This document shows, one piece after another, positions 58,132 through 64,000 of a stretch of 64,000 bases of DNA. Under the pieces are notes generated by a model that made no database searches, was not told the DNA's origin, and saw nothing but the letters and a program-made list of their open reading frames with translations. The translations under genes and the position numbers were made by a program. Source of the stretch: Poronia punctata. Taxonomy: Eukaryota > Ascomycota > Sordariomycetes > Xylariales > Xylariaceae. Location of the stretch: NCBI GenBank assembly GCA_022579005.1, contig MU401537.1, positions 62,001 through 126,000 of the forward strand. Direction: 5' to 3'. Position 1 is the first letter of the stretch. Every line of letters begins with the position of its first letter.

Positions 58132-60433
58132 TCACGGACTTCGGCGTGGCAGGACTTCGGGCTTCTCAATCAGACCGCCAATATCGACACGGCTGATGCG
58201 GCCATCTCGGTGCCAGGCGGGTTCCATTGGTGGTGGTCCGAGCTGCTGCTGACTGCGGATTGGGGGCAGCTGATAATCCGCATGCTGAGGCGGTCGGGGG
58301 GGCAGAACCTCCATTCTAGGGGTTTGGTGTGTTGGCCCTCCTGGCGTTTGATGTCCCGCCAACCTTGAAGCCGGGTAAGGCGGTACATTTTGGCTTAATC
58401 TGGGACTGATGGCCGGGACAAGCTGTTGCGTGAGGGGCTGTCTTGGTGTCAGGTCATTTCCCCGGTGTTGTTCGGCCAGCCGTGGACGGGCTAGATCAAA
58501 CGAGGCCGAAACAGGCGTCAGTTGCGTGAATGGCTGACGCTGATACGAATATGTAGCCTCCCGAGATCGCGGCGACGGAGATTGACGGGCATAAGACCGA
58601 CTGGGGGATGTCAACAAGAGCACGACAAAGTAGATGGAATCGTCTTTGGCCAGCCCAATCCGAACAGGGTGTGGTCGAGGTTGGCCATCAGCCGCGACAA
58701 AGGTGAAGAAGTCCTGGCGATCAAGTTGATATCTGGCAACAGATTCGGGGCCAAAAGGTTGCGATTTGATTACCCTCTCTTCTTCATCTCTTCCGTATAT
58801 GGGCGGCAAGTAATTGGGCTCTTTCGCCACCTGCTCATTCTGTAGCGCTTTACACAGCGCGAGCACGCGATCCCGCTCGGGAGGGGTGATCAAATCTACC
58901 AACTTCCGACCAACGATCGGTTGGGACCGGTACCCTAACACCGACTGAGTGTTCGACATGGTTGCGTCGATGAAGGAACTAGAAGCCTTGACCACCTCGA
59001 GATCCCCTATCGTCAAGAACGCAACCGGCTCGGGAGCTTGGGTTGCGATGGACAAGGGAGGCGGGTAGATGTTGGCGTCGGACGCCGAGCCACGCTCGAT
59101 GAACCTCGGACCGGCAGGCTCGCTAGGCTGAGATTTTAGGACTCGGTACGATTGACTTCTTCGTAGCGGGTCGTCGAATGAAGAGGAAGCGCCGCTAGCG
59201 GGCGTATATAGTGAAATGGGCCGACGGATCGTCGAGTCTGGCGGATGTGCGAACCTTCCCGTGTCAAATCGACTTTCTCGGTCGTCCCGTAACCGGGGCC
59301 TGCCGCGTTTCTTGTGCTGGACGTCGATACAGTTGTCTTCCTTCCCGTTGCTCAAGCAACGTGAGCATGGTCTTTGAGCTACACATTAGGGTTTGTCAGC
59401 TTTCCGAACAGCTAATGATAAACAAAGGCAAAATCATCGGCTTCATTGACGAGCACTGAGAGGGAGAAGTGTTGGCGTGCATGCATGAGGCTGATGCACT
59501 TGCTTCTACAAGACTGTTCCCGGCGGTAGAAGGGACCGAGAGTTTTCAAGACGATGATCATGTATCCAACTCTCGACCGGGAGGTGAAGACACCCGCTTG
59601 GGTTTCTCTCAAGCCGACACGGCATACAACACTACAACCCATCATCGGCGCAAAGAATCCGGGCATTTATGAGACTGACTGGCGAAGCCGACTGCACCAA
59701 CAACAGCCAAGCCCCCAACTACAAGCTCATGGAGAAGACAAATTTACATACCGTCGCATCTAGGAACAGTCAGTGCTTGATCGAAAAAGGATTGTGTCGA
59801 GACTTACCGTAGGTGGGCACGTTTACAAGGAACACAAGCGGAAGCAACATGACCTTTCGTCTTCCTCTGCGACTTTGGCGAGGTGAAGGGCGGGTTTTCT
59901 GGGCCTGGTGGGTTAGTGGGGATGGGATATGGAGCATGGCCGAGTCCGGGTCCAGGTCCAGCCACTGGAGGCAATGGGTACTGAGCTGGCTGTCCCATTT
60001 GTCCTATTTGTCCCTGCGGTGCCGGATATGCCATTGGCCGTCCTATCATGTCTTCTGGCCTCCGATATGGATACGGAACTCGATCCTGGTTTTCGAACGG
60101 AAATGGCCGTCCAGCTGATAGCGGAGGCAGCGAAGGTTGAGATGCTATCCGGTAATCAGCCCCCGAGATAGCCGGACCTGGCCGATAGGCATCGTGGGTC
60201 GTGGCCTGGTAGCCTCCTTGACCTCGCTCAGCGACCTCTTGGTTTGGCTTGGGCGGGCGAGGAGAAGACCCTGACATAGGCGGAGAAGGATAGGCCCCTG
60301 TGCTGCCCAGGGCACACTCCTTCTCTGCTCCGACCCAGGTCGGGTCTGGCACCCTATCGGCGTAATCCTGTTTGCTTCTGTGCTGGCCACGGGGAATGTA
60401 CAATTGTTCGACACCGCGGTTGAGAGCTTGCAT
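58132..60433 (-). CDS. Zn2Cys6 transcription factor with PAS domain (ERT1/RDS2/AcuK-type)
   Basis: Three exons, 60433-59808, 59759-59752 and 59378-58132, encode 626 aa. The zinc cluster is rebuilt only by splicing: ACVPCKRAHL from exon 1, R-C-D from an 8-nt exon (ATGCGACG, AG before and GTATGT after), then QRPCSRCLSNGKEDNC from exon 3. All six Cys are present, followed by the basic HKKRGRPR. A PAS domain lies at about residues 320-470 (FLTIGDLEVVKASSSFIDA, LGYRSQPIVGRKLVDLI). The N-terminus is Pro/Gly/Tyr-rich and the C-terminus Gln/Pro-rich. This Zn2Cys6-then-PAS order is that of the gluconeogenesis activators ERT1/RDS2/AcuK/AcuM. Membership is likely; which paralogue is open, and further upstream exons cannot be excluded. 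Confidence 0.85.
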
Positions 60434-63400
60434 GGATGCGGTTCACGAAGACCAGGTCCAGAGAACCGCGATCACTTCGCTCCGGGTGTCCTTTTTCTTC
60501 TTCTTCTTTTTCTTCGTGCTGACTTTGCACCCCTTTCGTGCGATGGGGGAGATCCTAGTTGAATATACGAGGTAACCGGCCGGTTCGCATGCTAGGACGT
60601 GCTCGTACGTTTCGACAGCGGATGAATAAATTCTTCGGAGTCCCTACCTTGCCCTTCTCCCCTTGCTCCTCTTGTTCTCCCTTGCTCTTGCCCGGATTTG
60701 TCCTCCTTTGCCACTTCTCGTCGTTGATCCTTCTACCTCATGCGCCTTCCAAGTTTTGTTGATTATTCAGCCGAGACGACGCACGAACCCACGGTTGTCA
60801 GTCCATAGGGATCCACCTTATCGATGACTTGATTGCTTTTAGCACCTAAGCTTATCAAGCCTACCTCGAAAAAACACAATAACGCGACCTCGAGGCAGTT
60901 CTGGTGGAATTAGGTATGTGTGGCAGCGGGCGATGAAAGACGGGTCGTTGCTTCAGGAACGACTGTTACTAGGCAGCGGGAAGCAAGAAGGGGAGGGTTT
61001 CCGTCGGACAAGGAAGGAGTCGATTGTGCCACCGGGTCAATCGAGGTTGGGGAGATCCAGTAGTACGGCGCACGGTTGTGCGGTGGGAAACTGGAAACTG
61101 GGAACTGGGAACCTTGGAACCTAAAGATGGGAAGAAGGCAAAGGCGGAGGACTGCAGCACGGGCACACACGAGACGAGACCTCTCCTGTAGCACAAGCGC
61201 GCAGATGTCTCCTGGGTCCTGGGTCTTGGGTCTTGGAGGCCTAGGAAAGCAACGTGCTACTGAAGACTATGGGCATGCGCAAAATGTTATTATCGCCTGA
61301 CGGTCGAGGTCGGCGGTGATGAAGCTCAAGACTTTTGACATGTTGCTGGGGGGGCAGGGTTTTGTGCGACTTTAATATTAATATTAGATAGATAGATACT
61401 TTTTTTCTATGGGAACAATTACGGTAGGTCGCGCGACCAGGGCCAGGGGGAGGGGTGTATAATAGTTTGACTACAGTGTAGCATCTAGTGTACCGTACCA
61501 ATCGGTGCTGCATAGTGGCCGGGACCTGCTTGGCAGGTAAGTACTTTTTGGTTTATTTTGTTTTATTCCCCTTCCCCTAGGTATGTATATTTTCTCTACC
61601 AGTATCTGCCTCCCCATTGGCACTTTCTCGCTACCAGGTGATCAGGTTGCATCGACGTCGAGCTGGCACCGGCAAGATGCACGACGATACGGGGTAGGAG
61701 GGGAGGGGGGGGCAAACCATCTTTGGCGGCTGTTTGGGGGGGTAGGTGGGTTTTTATTAGTCGAGACTCGAGAGAGGTGACGGTGACTGTGACAAAAGGT
61801 TTGAGCAAACGAGGAAATCGTCTACTTTACCTACTCTAGGTCAAAAGGGTTGCCTATGAAGGGAATGATGGAATTGGTCAGGCAAGGCAATACGCGAAGC
61901 GAAGCGAAGCGATTACCTAACCTACCAGCGAGGTCCATGTCTCATTAGAGGGATCTGATTTCGGCGAATTGCTGCCTTTAAAGAGGGTACCTAGACAAGG
62001 TGACAAGGTAGACTACGCGTACCTAAAAATCTAGAATTATTGACGTGACTTTTTGCTACCTTCCTTGGCCCGGATTATTTCATCGTCATCAACAGCAACA
62101 TCATCGGCCCCCAACTAGATTATTAATAGGTACCATTTCAACCATATAAATCGTCTAGATTATTTTCCCCCCAAACACTTTAGAATTTTGGGGTTTCAAT
62201 CCTCTCCGACCTTTTATTACTCACTTCCCTCATCCCTCGAATCTTGCGATTACGCCAGCATTTTCGCTTGCTACAAAGCACGAAAAAAAGAATCTAGACT
62301 TATAACGGTATAGTTAAAGAGCATGGTGCCAGAATGGTGGGAATCCTACTCCGAGTTTTTTTGGCTTTACCGACAGGGGGTTCAATAAAACAACCCCTGT
62401 TTGACTACAAAAATTGCCCACCGTAAAAAAACTACATACGAGTAGATGAGGTACGTACATGAGAACTAGACTAGACGGTATTTGGTTTAGGTTGCATTTC
62501 TTAGCTGGAACGATTATTAAGTCTAGACTTTGGTACGGTACGGTACTAAAGACTGGAGCAATTATATTACGATGATGTATACATGTATGTATGTAGGTAC
62601 CTACTCATACTACTTTGTACATGTTTGAGTACATAACCTATACGTAAAATATTTATATCTTGATTAAAATACCTACCTACCTACAAGTTACCCGACTTTT
62701 TATAGGAAGGGGAGGAATGGTAGCAATCGCAAACCATCTTCATATGTACTTGTAAATGCTACCTATCCTGTTTTTCCACTTGACCTTCTACATATAGGAG
62801 ACATGATAAACCCTACGCGTATACACGTACACGTACACGTACACGTGGGATCGGAGAGTAGGTTAGGTGAGGTGAGGTGAGGTAGACAGATAGACAGATA
62901 GACAGATAGACAGAGCCGAGCGGCTAGACTACGAGTACTTACCTATGAAAATTGAAATAGGTAAATAAATAGGTAGATCTTCTTGTATAAAATGGGAGGC
63001 AGGGCCAGGCACGGCTGGTCAGGTCAGTCATCATCATCATCAGTCCCGATACGGCGGTTTTTTGTACATGTTAGGTAGGTTACTAAACCTACTCGTACTC
63101 GTGCGCGGTAAATCGATCGATCTTGACAGGTAGGAGTAGGTAATTACCTACCTACATGTATTGTCCTTTAACTTTTGTTGTCGTACCCCGTCCCAATTCA
63201 AAAGCGTTAGCAAAAAGTTTGACGCGTACGTGTAAATTTGTGTAGAGTTGGCGCGCGCAAGATGATGATGATGTTATACCCAGAGTGACAGAGAGTAACA
63301 GTAACCATAACGGTAACGGTAATGGCCCCTTTGCGGGGGTGCGGGCAGCGCGGCGCGCGGGAGCTAATCATAGACACACACACACACACATATTTTACTC

Positions 63401-64000
63401 ACTTATACAAGCAAGCAACCTTTCTTTTTTTCTTTTTTTGATTTGCTTTTTGCAGGGTAAGGTAATGTATCTATATACGAGTAGGTATGGTAGGTAATAG
63501 GTATGCAGGTGATGTTGGGGTTTAATGTAACCGTTTTATCGATGAGGAGGAGGGGGAGGAGGGGGAAACCTACTTATTCTATATTTGGTTTGACTGACTG
63601 GCCTAACGTAACACTTTTATTATTAACTGTCTATCAAAATCGGCGCAACGACGACAACAACAACAACAACAATATAGGATCTCGTGTAAATACCTACCTA
63701 CCTAATTAACTACCTCCCTTTTCACTTTTCTTGTCTACGTCTACTTATTTTGTTTATCTTTCTATAAATATACCGACTGTTTAAGTAAATAGATCATTAG
63801 CAGCGCATTATATATTTTACCGGCAATGAACTTGACGTACGTGATAATTAATAGGTAACAAAAACAGAAGAAGAAGAAGAAAAGGTAATAAGTGACCTAG
63901 CCGGCTCCCGGCATCAAAAGTAGGTATTTAGGTATGTAAGTTAGGGGTGCGTCTAGACCCGGGAAAGAAAGTCGAGACTTGAGATTACATGTAGGTTAAA
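60434..64000. other. Low-complexity spacer at the right edge
   Basis: About 3.6 kb upstream of the transcription factor gene. Contains a (TAGA)n tract near 61387, GGTGA repeats near 62865, (GACAGATA)n near 62885-62912, a (CA)n tract near 63375, CAA/AAC repeats near 63655, many ACCTACCT words, and TACGAGTA/TACTCGTA at 62437, 62930, 63090 and 63476. ORFs under 110 codons without features. A long 5' leader for the transcription factor could begin here. Confidence 0.55.

Noticed and set aside
62863..62912. CRISPR-like tandem repeat
   Set aside because: Simple GGTGA and GACAGATA microsatellites without spacers, in a eukaryotic genome.

Overview
This is nuclear DNA of a filamentous ascomycete (Pezizomycotina; probably Sordariomycetes, the class assigned only with low confidence). 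Support comes from many short spliceosomal introns of about 60-130 nt with GTAAGT/GTATGT donors and CTAAC-type branch sites, fungal-specific families (DEF1, Zn2Cys6 factor, alcohol acetyltransferase, soluble-looking P450, kelch membrane protein), an AT-rich block at the left edge that looks RIP-mutated, and long gene-poor spacers.

Layout. 1-1015 is an AT-rich repeat block with an abrupt right edge, followed by about 3 kb without recognisable genes. 4.1-7.6 kb holds a convergent pair: a class I glutamine amidotransferase (+) and a degenerate FAD-linked oxidoreductase (-). 8.2-9.2 kb carries three same-strand, tRNA-like Pol III genes with a huge folded arm in place of the anticodon loop. 9.8-22.9 kb is a minus-strand run: alcohol acetyltransferase-like enzyme, PLAC8 protein, small secreted lectin-like protein, a 784-aa disordered repeat protein and a 1081-aa disordered protein with a C-terminal membrane segment. 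25.3-29.4 kb has an EF1B-gamma-type glutathione transferase, a small Cys-rich ORF and a 12-exon sugar transporter. 30.0-30.7 kb is a tRNA cluster (Lys, Ser, Pro), whose tRNA-Lys has a spliceosomal-looking intron in the T arm. 31-45 kb holds a 2-hydroxyacid dehydrogenase, a kelch membrane protein, an unknown 411-aa protein, DEF1 and a DUF1330-like protein. 46-50.7 kb has a P450 and a cytochrome b5/b5-reductase fusion transcribed divergently from one 1.5-kb spacer. 51-60 kb contains an unknown conserved-looking protein, tRNA-Val, about 4.5 kb without genes, and a Zn2Cys6/PAS transcription factor. The last 3.6 kb is low-complexity spacer.

Functional links. There is no PKS, NRPS or terpene synthase, so the enzymes do not form an obvious biosynthetic cluster. 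The only persuasive gene pairing is P450 with cytochrome b5/b5 reductase, a possible redox pair. The most unusual content is RNA: the three-copy tRNA-like family with helices that covary between copies, and the T-arm intron in tRNA-Lys(CTT). The octamer TACGAGTA/TACTCGTA occurs at least 26 times by eye, 25 of them outside coding exons, against about 2 expected. All exon boundaries were assigned by reading splice signals and frames; nothing was tested by alignment or RNA data.
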